Origin: Entoloma clypeatum
Lineage: Eukaryota; Basidiomycota; Agaricomycetes; Agaricales; Entolomataceae
NCBI GenBank assembly: GCA_963565915.1
Contig: OY751491.1
Location: forward strand, 620,001-684,000
Direction of reading: 5' to 3'
DNA: 64,000 nt
How positions within the stretch are numbered: the first letter of the stretch is position 1; every line of letters begins with the position of its first letter. Position numbers and translations under genes: made by a program. Positions 44,961-57,301 of the stretch are shown here, one piece after another. The notes under the pieces were generated by a model. That model was not told the DNA's origin and searched no databases. It worked only from the letters and a program-made list of their open reading frames with translations.

Positions 44961-45862
44961 ATGATGTCGATTGCCTGCAGCGAACACCGCCGCATCCCCC
45001 CCATGCCGAATACTATTCTCAAAGCTCCTTTCACTTTTGCACTCCCTGAATGGAACCTATTTCTGGCGTTCTCGTGGAGAGATTGGAGCACCACCATCAT
45101 CCCAGGCTCAATTTTTTCAGTAGCAGCCATGCGTGCGTCAGGACTGCCTCCTACGGCGATCATCGCCAATTAGGCTTTCCTCGCCGCCTGGCTCTCATGT
45201 CAGATCTACTTTTTGACTTGTCAAACCAGATTATCGGCGTCGAGGAAGATCGTATCAACAAGCCAGACCGGCCCCTACCATCTGGGAAGGTCACTATACC
45301 AGCCGCCAAGGTTCGCTGGGCCTGCGGACTAGCAGCGTACAGATTAGATCTTTTCCTGGACACGATATGCTTCGTCATGGTCACCGTTTTCCTCTGTTTA
45401 ACATCTGCCGGGCAGCATTGGATTGGGAAAAATATCATAGGAGCGTCGTGCTGGGCATTACTTGTGCTACACGTGTCATGGAAGGCCATCACCCCCAGGA
45501 CAGCAGAAAGTCGCCTCTATGTGTTTGGAGTCTCGGGGTGGGCGGCCTTCATCTCGAATCTTCAGGACTTGCGCGACATCAGAGGAGACATGGCTATCGG
45601 GAGAAGGACGCTGCCGCTCACCTGTGGGGAGACAGAGAGCAGGCGGATCCTCGCCTTCCTCTTTTTACCTCTGTCTTTCTGTGTACTGTGGGCGAGCGGC
45701 TTGGTTGACCTTGCCCCTTCCACCTTACCGACGCTGCATGTATTCCTCGGATATCGCATTCTGAACGAAAACGGTTCTCGGTACGATTACGAGACATACA
45801 TGGTGCGATATGAATTCATTGACGAGGCTGTGCTCAAGCCGCCTCATTGCTCCAGATACTAA
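44961..45862 (+). pseudogene. UbiA-family prenyltransferase, broken frame
   Basis: Integral membrane prenyltransferase of a type common in basidiomycetes. Start region: NLFLAFSWRDWSTTIIPGS. The first Asp-rich site is intact in NQIIGVEEDRINKPDRPLPS, the second in QDLRDIRGDMAIGRRTLP; these bind the Mg-diphosphate of the prenyl donor. Between them are several hydrophobic segments. The second membrane segment is damaged: an in-frame TAG at 45171-45173 and, 40 bases later, a T5 run (45210-45214) where six T would keep the frame into FDLSNQ. A 41-nt intron (45133-45173, GTGCGT...TTAG) would restore the frame but would replace the expected membrane helix with a basic stretch, so loss of function is the better reading. 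Sequencing error cannot be excluded. Confidence 0.65.
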
Positions 45863-46366
45863 CGTACACTGTTTGCCTGATCCTGGTATTGATCACCGGA
45901 AGAGATCTGAACTACGGTTCTCTTAGACCGGGGATCTCATCAGTGGGATGAAGGTCTAAATTCAAGTTCGGTGCGGTCCTCTCGATTCAGTAACGAGATG
46001 CAAGAAAGGCAGCTTTTTTGGGTAAGCCCGTACGTCCTCTATATTCACTCTGCTTGTTCGTCTCTGACCTATCAAGTTTAGACGAGTGGTTATGAAAGAA
46101 TTCGAAAGCTGCGGGATACTTGGAAAGGTTCCTCGTTGACCCTCGAGTGATATATTCTGGTTACACTTGACATGCCATCTGTATGTCTCAGCGCAATGTC
46201 TCTTTCTTCTGCCCTCACCTTTACATAACAAGGTCGTTGAATCAAGGGGGCTATACTCGAGCGCCCAGAATATGTCTGACAATATTGCCCAGTCATACGT
46301 ATGTAGCCCCCGAAATGCCATCCGAGAAAATGTAATTATGAACGATTGACACAAATGCTCGACTTT
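45863..46366. other. Intergenic, 504 bp
   Basis: No gene seen. Confidence 0.5.
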
Positions 46367-46870
46367 TCAAGACTGTTTGCAGAATCCATCACTATCAGTG
46401 ATATGGTTAAGGGACCCATCGGGCTGTCTCTGCCCGCCTTTGTTGGTGGCATCGAAATGATTGTGGCATTTGGAGTACATTGAACAGGTGAGGTGGATGC
46501 TTTTCCCACTGTTTCCCTTCACGTCGTGGAAAGCTAAATAAAGCAAACAGGTCAAACCCAAACGTCACGATAGAGAAAAATATTCATACTATTGATAAAC
46601 TTGCATCTATGGACCTCGTCGCACTTGGCCATGCATTCTGTTTCCCATGTCAGTTTCGAACTTGAACGGAAGACTGAACGAGAGATATTAGCGCAACACA
46701 CCGGAGATGGTGCGGACGGATTTAAAGGACAGGTAATCGGATGCCTGCATAGCCGCGTTGAGGCCGCTGAAAATGTGCGTATAGCTCGAGGCGCGCGGCT
46801 CATGGGACGGAAACCCTGCTACGCCTATGGAGGCAGCCGCTATGACACCTAGGACAGGGGCGAACTTCAT
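46367..46870 (-). CDS. Small secreted cysteine-rich (PAN-like) protein
   Basis: Three exons: 46870-46702, 46637-46590, 46533-46367; 127 residues, introns 64 and 56 nt, phases consistent. The signal peptide is clear (MKFAPVLGVIAAASIGVAG). The mature protein carries ECMAKCDEVHRCKFINT followed by LTCSMYSKCH and the characteristic GGQRQPDGSLNHITDSDGFC end. This arrangement matches a family of secreted basidiomycete proteins with a PAN/apple-like cysteine pattern, often written as hypothetical. It is probably extracellular and may bind protein or carbohydrate, but no activity is known. Confidence 0.75.
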
Positions 46871-47676
46871 GTTGAAGGGATAGAGGTGCGGGATGAGGTG
46901 TCAACAAGTTGGATGTAAGAGAAGCAAACAGAGGGAACCGAGGCAAGTGAGGCGGCCGTTCAAGACTCTCCGGTAACCCTACCCCGCACTTCTTATGTAT
47001 ATTCAAAAACATGATGATATATCCATTAGTTCTAGTACGAATGCAACTTGGAAAGCGTCCCTTGTGGGAAGCCGGCGACAATCCCACCCTGCGTTTTTTT
47101 TTCTTTCGCAATTCGGGCTCTGCTGCCGCTGAGTCCTGACAGTCTCCGGGGGAAACGATGAAGCTTAATGCATTCATGTCTTTCGGACGCTGCGTCGCAA
47201 TGTTTCGCCGGGTTCAAGTTAGTACTGCAGCTGCGGTCATCCACTTTAACAACTTAACTTAAGCCAACATCGAAGCTGTCTGGTAGTACCTGACACGACC
47301 CCTGATGAGGTCGGAAATGGCTTCTCGGTGCGCGGAAACCGTCCATTCTTTCGTATCCAGGCATACCAAGATCTGATGCATTAGAATCCGACAGTGTTTG
47401 TTAACCGAACTAGGCTCAAGTAGCAGGATGCCGCTGCCTGTGGGGTCTACCAGGTCATAACAGCGGCGAGTCGCCTGCTGTCGCTCATGGGGGTTGGCGG
47501 GAAGTGTGAAAACCGATTTATTATCGATACATGGATTACGGGAAAAGAAAGCAGGTACAAAGTCGTACTAGATACTATAGGTAAGTATGGATACCGTCCA
47601 TGCAAAGTCCGTCCTGATGATACATACTAATAACAATAAGCTACCTGAATCTGCAAAATACAAATCGTATCTTCAA
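46871..47676. other. Intergenic, 806 bp
   Basis: Only short, unconvincing ORFs. Holds the promoter of the PAN-like gene and the 3' flank of the next gene. Confidence 0.5.
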
Positions 47677-50482
47677 TCATATCCAAAGCCGACTCCCACC
47701 ACCCGCAGGCCGCTTCGCCCCCGCCCGATCCACCACACTGACCGTGCTCCCGGAAAACCTCGACGTCAAAGCACCCACCCTCAGCGGCTGCCTCGGCTCC
47801 GGCGCCTTCCTCGGCATACCCGTCATCTGCGAGTATATCGAAGGAGCAGAGGCCTGACTCGCCTCGCTCAACGACTGCTGATCCACACCCTCGCGACTCC
47901 TCTCAAAAGCTGACTGACGTGTCGCAGGGCGCTGATACTCTCCAATGAGCTTGACCATATCCTCCTCCCGTTCCGGCACCCACCGCGCCTCCTCCGCCGC
48001 ACACAGCTTCGTCAGCCTCACCGTCTCGCTATCCTCTTCCTCGGGTACCACCGCCCTCCGACTCCGGCTGTGCCCAAACAGCTTCTCGCCGAACTGAACG
48101 AGGCGCCAGCGCCAGCCGCTCTTCTTCGGCGTCTGATTGTATCCAGGGGACTCGCGGTTCTTGCGCACACGGCGGCGGCAGCACCAGATGAACACGAGGA
48201 AGATGAACGCGCAGCCAAGCGCCAAGAGCAGGATCTGCCACCACGCGAGCAGCTCGCGCTTCTTCGCTGGCGTAGGGGTGAATATGCCCGTGATTGTTGG
48301 TAGCGGGGCGTTGCCGGTGGTTCCAGACGCCTGTGGGACATTGATGAGCTCCGAGAGGCAGACACCGAGGCCGGGGACGACAGTCGAGTTGTTTTGGCAG
48401 TTCGCGCTGGTGCAGGAGCCTTGGCGGAGGACTTGGGAAGAGCTGGAACATGCGAGACAGTTGCTTGGGCCGGGGCCAGAACAGCTGGAGCAGGTGGGGT
48501 CGCAGGGTTGGCAGGAGGGGGAGGTGGTGGAGTCGAAGTATTGGGATTTGTTGCAGACGGGGAGACAGCGGCCATTGAGGAGGACGGGGCGATTGGGTGG
48601 ACAGCTTGTGCATTGGTTGAAGGAGCTGCCGGAGCAAGTGCCGCAGTCGGGGTGACAGGAGAGGCAGGAGCCAGAGGATGAGAAGGTGTTGGAGGGACAT
48701 GTTGAGACGCAACTTCCGTTCGAAGCGAGCTGGTTTGAGGCGCACGTGACACAGAAATTCGACCATCCAGAACAGGTGCTGCATGTAGAATCACAAGCTG
48801 CGAAATAAAAGTCAATGAAGCCCAATGAGGAAGGAAATCGAACGTACGTTGACATGTCAGACTATCCTGAGATACAAAGGTGCCTGATGGGCAGCTTTCG
48901 ATGCAGGTGTTGTTGGACAGAAAGGAGCCAGGAACGCATCCTGTGCATTGAACTTGATTCACGGTCGACGCCCCATTGAAGTTGGGTATTTTACATGAAG
49001 TACATTTGGCGCCACAACCTGAAGACTTGGTGAACAAAGCGTAAAGTGTGAGGGGAAAGATCGGCGTACCATCGCATTCCTTCTTATTATTGTCCGCGAC
49101 GAGGTTAGAACCTTGACATATCCCGTTTGAGTCCGCAGAAACACAGGCCCCATTTAACGTGTAAAGGCCAGAAGCGCAAACAATGCAGTCGTTGGAAGTC
49201 CCCCCCGTACACGTCTCACACGAAGAAGAGCAAGTGGAGCAGGATGCTCCGTTGCTAAAGCTTCCATCGGGGCATGTTGTACCAGTGGAAGTCGTGGACT
49301 TAGGAGCAATGCACTGTGTGTGGTCGTTTGGGTTTTGAGCGAATCCTGGCTTACACGCGATACAGGCACCGGTTTGATCAGCGCATTGCGTACATCCGAG
49401 CTGGCACACTAGAATAATGCAAAGATTGTTAAGCCGTATACTCGAGAGGGAACAATACGATCGTACCCTTACAATCCCCAGTCGTCGTCATGAAAAAACC
49501 AGGTGAGCATCTGGCACAAGCAGTCCCATTCGAGCCTGTCGTGAATCCTGCAGTGCATGTACATTGTCCATTGGACCCACAGGCACCGTTGAGACAGTTA
49601 CAAGTAGAGGGTGCGTTCGCGATGATAGGTTTAATACATCGCCCCGTACCACTAATTCCTTGGTCACAGGTTGCGCAACCACTTGGGCATGGTTTGCATT
49701 GAGGACCAAAGAACCCCTCCGCACACGACTCGCAGGACAAGCCCGTGAAACCTGGGGCACATTGGCAGATTCCCGACGCAGAACAAACACCTGAGCTAGC
49801 ACAAGGGGGAGAACATGCATTGGACTGGATATCCACGAGTGAAAGGCCTCCATGACTGCTGGCGGGAAGCTGGCTCACGTCGGGAACGGAATCCCAGATG
49901 ATGAGTCGCTTGTTGGATGATCCGGAGGTTGTCGCGATCCAGATGTTCGAGGCCAGTGCGAGCGAACTGGCAGAGAGAGGGGTGGAAGAGTTTATGATGG
50001 GTGTATAGGGAAGAGAGGTGAATCCTGATTGACCAGCATACAGGGAATTGGAAAATATAGCGAGTCCCGGCTCCAGGGCAAGGTTCAAAGGTAAATTTGA
50101 GAGCGAAGCATTGAAGCCTGACGATGGAGACAGGGATGCCGATGTCGATGTCAAGAGATCGTGCAGCAGCAGGGGGCTTGCGTCGGATGTGTATTGTCCA
50201 GGTAGTAGGTGAAGATTATTGGGGGCATTGGGTGCAGAAAGTATAGCACCAACTGTCAGAGAATTGCCTGATTATTCGGAGAAACTTAAAACAAAACTGG
50301 ATTGACGTACTTGTCATATTAGAATAACCCTGGAGACATTGGCCTGGCATGCAAACAACGGCCGGGGATTGTTGAGCAACTGTAAAAAGACCGAGGTTCA
50401 GCGGGAAGTACAGTCAAGGTGACGAGACCAACATACAAGCAGTTGTTATCGTTGACATCGTGACGCCAATGGCGATATACAT
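47677..50482 (-). CDS. Cysteine-rich (furin/EGF-like repeat) single-pass membrane protein
   Basis: Six exons: 50482-50437, 50379-50311, 50252-49467, 49408-49070, 49018-48848, 48797-47677; 843 residues. A short signal peptide ends near TAFA/QQ. A non-repeated domain precedes an EGF-like module (CSPPCASSGVCSASGICQC APGFTGLSC). Many C-x2-C growth-factor-receptor/furin-like repeats follow (CTQCADQTGACIACKPGF, CSTCSSSCETCTGG, CDSTCSTCSGW). One membrane helix (WWQILLLALGCAFIFLVFIW) lies at about residues 655-677. The roughly 165-residue cytoplasmic tail is basic and serine-rich without a kinase domain. The topology is receptor-like; ligand and signalling role are unknown. The fourth intron is 51 nt and free of stops, so its retention would keep the frame. 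The start at 50482 was chosen for the signal peptide; 50632 is also in frame. Confidence 0.8.
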
Positions 50483-51079
50483 AGAGAAGGTTGTAGTCGA
50501 CAAAGAAGAGATACCAAGCGCGAACGACCACAGCAACGACCATTGCCCATGTCTTTTGTTCTGGACTTGGACGATGAGGACAATAGAATGGTCATGTGAC
50601 CAGACCTTTATTTGGTTCCCTTTGGGAGCCAAACAACAATGTCAAGATAATTTGATTTGATGTCTTCTAATATGCGCCTGAGGCTTCAAGCTTCAGGGGA
50701 AGTGAGACTCAGAGAGAGATAGGAAATGGCCCAGAGCCATGTGGTGGCTGTTTAGTCAACCACGGGCCCTGGGAGGGTCACTGTGGGCATTGGCTTCTAT
50801 ATCCCATGAGCATATGCAAAATAAATTGCAAACAAATAAGTGTTTTATTTTTCCATTTGCATTGTGCAAATACAGTGATCATATTTAAAAATAGATTCAT
50901 GACATGCTTTGGTATGTATTCTATAAGGTTATTTTTAATTTACGCGGTGATCATACTGGCAGAAAAAATGTGGGTCATATTTTTATTGGCACTTGAGTTT
51001 GCTCCCGGAACATATTGTGAAGTAAATTTTGGTCGGTTCGGATGTCAGATCAGATGCATAGTCACATGACAGCCATCTC
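50483..51079. other. AT-rich intergenic sequence left of gypsy copy 2
   Basis: No gene seen and, importantly, no sign of the copia pol that would be expected here if gypsy copy 2 had simply inserted into the copia element on its right. Confidence 0.5.
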
Positions 51080-51481
51080 TGTTACGGACTCTACGGTATG
51101 AGGACCACATCATATCTTTTACTTATCGGCCCGACTCGGCGCCCTCTTATGAACTCACTATGTCTAACGTCTACTTTCGCAACCTTTGATTCCCAGTCTG
51201 ACTCACTACATTACTTTGTCATCCCCTTTAGTATACTTCACTCCCGCGCTGACTCGCTTTCCGCAGTCAGCTTACTCATTGTACATAGCCTTCCGCAGTC
51301 GCCTGACTCATGCGCACTGCCTTCCACAGTACTGACTTATCCGCTACCACCTATAGTCAGTACCTATATAAACCTCTTGTACTGTAGTAGATTCCTTAGA
51401 TTTAGCAATCACTTTGCTCTTCGCCTTTCCACTTTCCTGCATACTCTGCCCAAACCTTGGAACGGTTTGTTAAGCATAACA
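51080..51481 (+). repeat. 5' LTR of gypsy copy 2
   Basis: 402 bp, TGTTACGG...CATAACA. TATATAAA at 51365-51372; AGATTTAGCAA at 51398-51408 is complementary to the primer site at 51484-51494, as in copy 1. Confidence 0.9.
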
Positions 51482-51483
51482 AG

Positions 51484-51494
51484 TTGCTAAATCT
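51484..51494 (+). promoter_or_regulatory. Self-priming primer binding site, copy 2
   Basis: TTGCTAAATCT, two bases after the LTR, identical to copy 1 and complementary over 11 nt to 51398-51408. Confidence 0.7.
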
Positions 51495-51583
51495 CGTTAG
51501 GTTCACCCAGAGCGAAGAGAGCGACTACCAGACGAGTCAAGACATCGTGCTTCTTTGAAGACTTCACCAGTAACCCATTCAGC

Positions 51584-52270
51584 ATGCCAGAAGCCCAACA
51601 GGAGGAGCTAAGTCCTCGAGACAGTATCAATTTTACACTCATCCAGCAGTACATCGAATCGGAGATCCGTCGCATCCTACAGCAGGTGCTTGACGAAGAA
51701 CTAGACAACGACGAGCATCGCCCCCACAGCGAGATAACAGAGAGCATCCATCTTGCTCGGCAACACCAGATCGCGTGTTACAACGCCCGACAGAACGAAC
51801 TCGAAAGCTTTCGCGTTCAAGAAGGACCTCAGACAAGTCGGATCACAGAGATCAGAGAGTTTATCGGTGTCCAGACAACTGTTATCAGAAGATTGATTAG
51901 GACGCTCACATCGAGACGTCCCAGAGCCACATCATCACGTCTTACTCGAAGCAGCAGATCTACGCCCACTTCACCACCGAAGAACAACAGACCGAGTACA
52001 ACCGCTGGGCACGAAACGAGAGACTTGACCCCTTCTCGCGACCAACAGACGCGCAGGAACAGAGATTCCTTAGAGATTTACAGAGGAAATACTCTGAACG
52101 TTTTGCCACTGATTCCGCCGACGAATCCCCTGACGAATTTACTTTTGACTCCGCGCAGTCAGATATCAAACAGACGCGTAGAACAGGGACTCATTTTCAA
52201 TCCTTACCTGTGTCCCGAACCCCATCTTCATCCCAACAACCCGACTCCTCTTCTCCTCCGCAGACTCTAA
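51584..52270 (+). other. Upstream ORF overlapping gag, copy 2
   Basis: 228 codons from an ATG that is ACG in copy 1. It overlaps the gag frame (open from 51901) by 370 bp, exactly as in copy 1. See the copy 1 entry for interpretation. Confidence 0.4.
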
Positions 52271-53139
52271 ACATGGCAGAAGCTCCGGCTGTACAAAGAA
52301 TGGATACATCCAAGATCATCAAGGATCCTGGGATGTTCAAGGACAGATACACCTTTGATGAGTGGTGGAAGGCCACCAAACTATACATCAGGTTCCAAAA
52401 GAGCCTCACAGACGATCAGAAGATTCTTGCGGTGCTATCCCGCATGATGGAAGGGTCCGGCAGACACTGGGCCAGTAACAAGTTAGACGCTCTTGCTGTT
52501 GACAACGAGAACATCACCTGGCTAGGTTTGTCCGATGATATCGCCACACGATTCTCCATCGCCAACAAGTCGGTCGCTGCCAAAGCGAGACTCGAAGTCC
52601 TGAAACAAGAGAAACGCACTGTTGATGAATTTTTGGATGAATTTGAAGAACTCTTGGGACTGTCAAACCTTGGCGAAGAAACTGGGAAATACATCCTAGA
52701 GAAAAACGTCAACCACAGAATCTCTGAACAAGTGGCCAGCGATGGCAAGACGTACACCGATTACGCAAAGGAGATTCGAAACAAGGGACGACAGATGGAA
52801 GGACACGCACTGGTCATCCGAGGTGGCGGCGACATGCGCACCAGATCGGGTACCACTTATGGTGGTCAGGGCAAAGCCATGGAGATTGACAAAGCAGGAG
52901 TAGCCCGTTGCTACAACTGTCAGCGCTTCGGTCATCTGGCTAAAGACTGTAGCGCTCCAAAGAAGAAAGATGGTCGCAAGTGTTTCAACTGTGACCAAGA
53001 AGGCCATATCGCGCGTAACTGCCGCAAGCCGAAGAAGAACTCCGGAAGGGTTAGGAAGGTGTCTGAGGAAGATGCCGAGAATGATGAAACCACAATCTTA
53101 GAAGCCGACGAGAAGGATTTTCCTGAAGGGTCTGATTAA
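51901..53139 (+). CDS. gag: gag, gypsy copy 2 (open)
   Basis: The frame opens after TAG at 51898-51900; the first ATG is at 52210, giving 309 codons to the TAA at 53137-53139. Capsid-like region (DEWWKATKLYIRFQKS, FLDEFEELLGL) and two CCHC knuckles, CYNCQRFGHLAKDC and CFNCDQEGHIARNC. No internal stop, unlike copy 1. In the part upstream of the ATG most differences from copy 1 over the first ~240 bases fall at third positions of this frame, so the frame seems to have been translated before the ATG. Still expressed or not is unknown; the pol that would follow is dead. Confidence 0.85.
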   Translation, partial: DAHIETSQSHIITSYSKQQIYAHFTTEEQQTEYNRWARNERLDPFSRPTDAQEQRFLRDLQRKYSERFATDSADESPDEFTFDSAQSDIKQTRRTGTHFQSLPVSRTPSSSQQPDSSSPPQTLNMAEAPAVQRMDTSKIIKDPGMFKDRYTFDEWWKATKLYIRFQKSLTDDQKILAVLSRMMEGSGRHWASNKLDALAVDNENITWLGLSDDIATRFSIANKSVAAKARLEVLKQEKRTVDEFLDEFEELLGLSNLGEETGKYILEKNVNHRISEQVASDGKTYTDYAKEIRNKGRQMEGHALVIRGGGDMRTRSGTTYGGQGKAMEIDKAGVARCYNCQRFGHLAKDCSAPKKKDGRKCFNCDQEGHIARNCRKPKKNSGRVRKVSEEDAENDETTILEADEKDFPEGSD

Positions 53140-56100
53140 ACGACGCTAAGTTGTGACCCTTATCTAGTAAACGGACTTGCTTGCCTTGTATGACTGCAGA
53201 CAATAGAACCTATGTCATCCCTGCCAAGCGAGCCGCTGCGTCGACTAAGATTGTGAAGGGAGATAACCCTCTGAAAAGACGAGAAATCAGGCTGTTAGCT
53301 CAGCTCAAAACACGACGAGGACCAAAGGTTATCAGACCCGAGGTTGACAGCGGATGTGAACGCACATGCATCCATCCCAGAATAGTACGTGAACAGAACC
53401 CCCACGCGAGGAATACCACCCATAGCAATTCTAAATGCGGATGGATCACCAAATCGACAACAGAAAGCGAGCCAACTTACCGAAGTCAAACTGGATTTGG
53501 GAGCACATCAGGAAACCATGGAAGCAATGGTACTGGACATTGGGAGGATGGACATGCTCTTGGGACATGACTGATTGGTACACCACAACCCCACGATCAA
53601 TTGGACAACCGGCGTGGTAACATTTAACCGGTGCCCAACAACATGTTGAACCAAACACTCAGATTTCAGGATTAACCTTAATGGTCGCAAACACCGGGTT
53701 CGTATGGTTGAGGTGCATGACAAAGATGCACCCAAAAAGTCGGATCAGAAATGGAAGCCTGGAGACCCTATCTTGGAAGCTGTCACTCCCACACCACCTC
53801 CCACAACCAAACGACCCTCATATGTTGAACGATTTGCTCATCTTTTGGAGAAAGAGAACTTTGATAAGATCCCAAAGGAGAGGGAATGGGACCATGGTAT
53901 CGAACTTACACCGGACGCACCAAAGGAACTAGGGGGAAATACATATCCTATGACACAAAAGGAAGAAGAGGAGCTGGACACATTCATTGACGAGGGTCTA
54001 GCAACTGGAAAAATCTGCCCATCCAAATCCCCTTATGCCTCCCCTTGCTTCTTCATCAACAAGAAGGATGGCTCCAAACGATTGGTACAAGATTACCGCA
54101 TGGTCAATAAATTCACGGTCAAAGACAAGTTCCCACTCCCACGAATATCCGATCTCTTGGACGTACTGAAAGATGCGGTCTACTTCAATAAAATGGACAT
54201 CATGTGGGGCTATAACAACGTCTGGATTAAGGAGGGCAATGAATGGAAAGCTGCCTTCCTCACCAGTTGAGGATTGTTCGAACCATTGGTCATGTTTTTT
54301 GGTCTTTGCAACTCCCCGGGAACGTTCTCTCAAATGATGGCTAGTCTATTCCGGGACCAGATCCGCCGACGTATCTGCGTGATCTACATGGATGACATCG
54401 TGGTTATCGGTAAAACCAAGGAAGAACTCACGTGAAACACTGAAGAAATCCTACAGATCCTATCGGACAATGATTTGTTCCTAAAGGAGAAGAAGTGTTT
54501 ATGGGAAGTAACAAAATGTCCTATATTGGGATATGTGGTTGGTGAGGGACGTGTTGAGATGGAAACTGAGAAGGTGGATACAATTCGAAACTGGCGAGCA
54601 CCCACATCAAAAAAGGAAGTTCAGAAGTTCCTTGGATTTGCTAACTTCTATCGACATTTTATTGAAGGGTACTCAAACATCGCAAAACCTCTCACCGCGC
54701 TCACAGGCAGTATGGCATTTACTTGGGGACCAACAGAGCAGCAAGCCTTTGAAGGTCTCATACGGACAATTACATTGGCACCGGTCTTGGCATTACCAAA
54801 ACCAGAGGGACAGTTCAGGGTTGAAACCGATGCATCGTGCTATGCAATTGGACCAGTACTCTCTCAGAAGCAAGACGACAAATGGCACCCCATTGCGTTC
54901 TTGTCGCGGACCATGTCCACGGCCGAACAGAATTACGAGATATATGACAAAGAACTCCTGGCAGTCTTGGAAGCATTGAAAGATTGGAGACACTATCTGC
55001 TTGAAGCCAGGGAACGTTTCGAGATCTTGACCGATCACAAGAACCTGGAATATTTCCGTCGTCCTCAGGACCTAAATCAACGACAGCGACACTGGGAAAT
55101 GAAGTTACAACACTATGACTTCGAATTACGGCATGTACCTGGCAAGACCAATGCAAAAGCGGACATCCTGTCACGCTTACCCTGGTATGAAGCGGAACTC
55201 GAACCACAGGACAGTGACCAGATGCTCAAGGAGGGACTATTCTTGAAACGGTTGGAATCAGAAGATGTGGTACAAATGGAGATGTTCACGAAGGAACAAT
55301 TCTTTGAAGGGGGTGAAACATCTGATTCCATCAAAATTGGAAACGTCACGACCATCGAAAATCCGTGGATTGCACGCATCAAGGGTAACAAACCGCATGG
55401 AGACAGAAGTAGTGCAGGGCCTAAAAAAGAATCCTCATTGGTATCAACAGGAGAATGGGATCACCTATGCAGGAGAACGAGTCTATGTCCCGCCAGATCC
55501 ACAATTACGACAAGAATTGATGTTTGAGTCACACGATGCACCAGTGGCTGGACATCCAGGACAGTACCGGACACATGAACTCCTCACTCGCACCTACTGG
55601 TGGCCTACCATACTGCATGATGTGAAGAAGTACGTGAAGGGTTGCGACACTTGTCAACGCAACAAGATTAACCGACAAAAGTGACATGCTCCGCTACATC
55701 CCCATGCAGCACCAAGTCACCCATGGGAAGACATAGGAATCGACATCGTGGGACCAATACCAGAATCTGATGGAAAAAACGCAATTCTGGTCATCACGGA
55801 TAAACACTCAAAGATGCTTCACCTCATTCCGACAACCGTGGAACTATCAGCTGAAGGATTAGCCAAGATCTATCGGGATCAGATATGGAAGCTTCATGGG
55901 ATCCCCAAGAAGATCATCAGCGATAGGGGACCGCAGTTCGCCGCGAAGTTCATGAAGATACTCTGCCGCATGTTAGGGATCAAGAGGAACCTGTCCACCG
56001 CATACCACCCACAGACTGATGGACAGGCCGAGCGATCGCATCAGGAGACGGAAGCGTTCTTACGGAACTTTGTCAACCATCTACAGGATGATTGGGCTGA

Positions 56101-56788
56101 ATGGATCGCAATCGCAGAGTTCCAGTACAATGACAAAGAACATCAGGCGATGAAGCACACCCCATTCTACCTCAACTACGGTTTACATCCATGGAAGGGA
56201 GAGCTCGTGTTAGAAGATACCAATCCGGCTGCCAACAACTTCTTGAAAAAACTCAAACAAGCACGAGAAGAAGCCAATGCTGTGCTGAAACAAGCACAGG
56301 ATCAGATGAAGAAGACAGTTGACACACGGCGAAGTCCGTCTCGGGACTACCGCATCGGAGACAAGGTGTGGCTGGAAGGGACTAACATCAGGACCGATCG
56401 ACCCTCAAAGAAACTCGATGCACTCCGACATGGACCATTCAAAGTCCTAGAGAAGAAAGGAGCTAGCGCGTACCTTCTTGATCTTCCGAAGACTTGGAAG
56501 ATGATTCACCCTGTGTTCAACGAGACCCTGTTGTCACCATATGAAACTCCGAAGTACGCCATCCAGAAAAAGAAACCAGCCCCTGATCTGATCATCGTCG
56601 AAGGACGAGAAGAGTACCATGTGTCTACGATCCTGGACTCTCAAAAGTTCCGCGGAAAAATCCAGTACCTCGTCCAGTGGGAAGGATATGGCCCAGAAGA
56701 GAACACATGGGAACCGCGAGCTAATGTTCAGAACGCTCAAGATTTGATCCGCGATTTCCATCGGCAGAACCCGTCACGTCCACGATAA
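53112..56788 (+). pseudogene. pol: pol, gypsy copy 2 (many lesions)
   Basis: Protease (VDSGCERTCIH near 53343), reverse transcriptase (YMDDIVVIG near 54388), RNase H (TDASCYAIGPVL near 54828), integrase (HHCC arm near 55530-55660; D, D, E core 55740-56050) and chromodomain ([17 protein letters not shown] near 56665) are all recognisable and very similar to copy 1. Lesions: a two-base loss near 53400, TGA at 53572, 53647, 54268, 54433 and 55682, and a one-base gain near 55385. The TGA at 54268 replaces a CGA of copy 1. The final TAA is at 56786-56788. Confidence 0.92.
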
Positions 56789-56910
56789 AAGACACCCATT
56801 GAAATCAGCAACAGCATCGACCTCATCAGTCAAAAACCCACCGAGTTCTCCACTCCGTCTTCAATATAGCTACTCCATTCTTCCTCTATCTCTCCAACAT
56901 CCTCCGCACC

Positions 56911-57267
56911 ATGTCCACCACCACATCCACTGAAACCAACCCCACCATCACTGCCCTCATGGGTGAAGCCCTCTCCATGAGAGACCAGATCCACGTGCTA
57001 GAAGCCTCGCTCGCCGATATCCTGCATCGACAGATGCACATCCGCCTCCATTCTTTATCTGACCTCCCCGTCGCACCAACCCCCGAAGAAAAACAAATCC
57101 TCGGGAACTACACCCGTACGCTGGTCATTGAAAACCGGCGCATCCGACTAGCCGTCCGGAGTCTCGAGCTCACTGTCGCCATCAATGAAGAGCTAATAGA
57201 CGATTGGAGCCTCAAGGAGAATGGCTCCTGGACAAACAACGACGATGCCGGAGGATGGGGACAATGA
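56911..57267 (+). CDS. Extra 3' ORF, gypsy copy 2
   Basis: 118 codons, homologous to 9388-9756. Shared blocks include EALSMRDQIH, ADILHRQMHIRLH and ENRRIRLAVR. Open although the adjacent pol is dead. The non-coding stretch before it (56789-56910) is hardly alignable with copy 1, whereas pol is nearly identical, so similarity drops sharply right after pol and recovers in this ORF at protein level. Confidence 0.7.
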   Translation: MSTTTSTETNPTITALMGEALSMRDQIHVLEASLADILHRQMHIRLHSLSDLPVAPTPEEKQILGNYTRTLVIENRRIRLAVRSLELTVAINEELIDDWSLKENGSWTNNDDAGGWGQ

Positions 57268-57288
57268 CTCTGTGAGGACACAGAGCTT

Positions 57289-57298
57289 GAGGAGGGGA
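57289..57298 (+). promoter_or_regulatory. Polypurine tract, copy 2
   Basis: GAGGAGGGGA three bases before the 3' LTR, identical to copy 1. Confidence 0.8.
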
Positions 57299-57301
57299 AC
57301 A

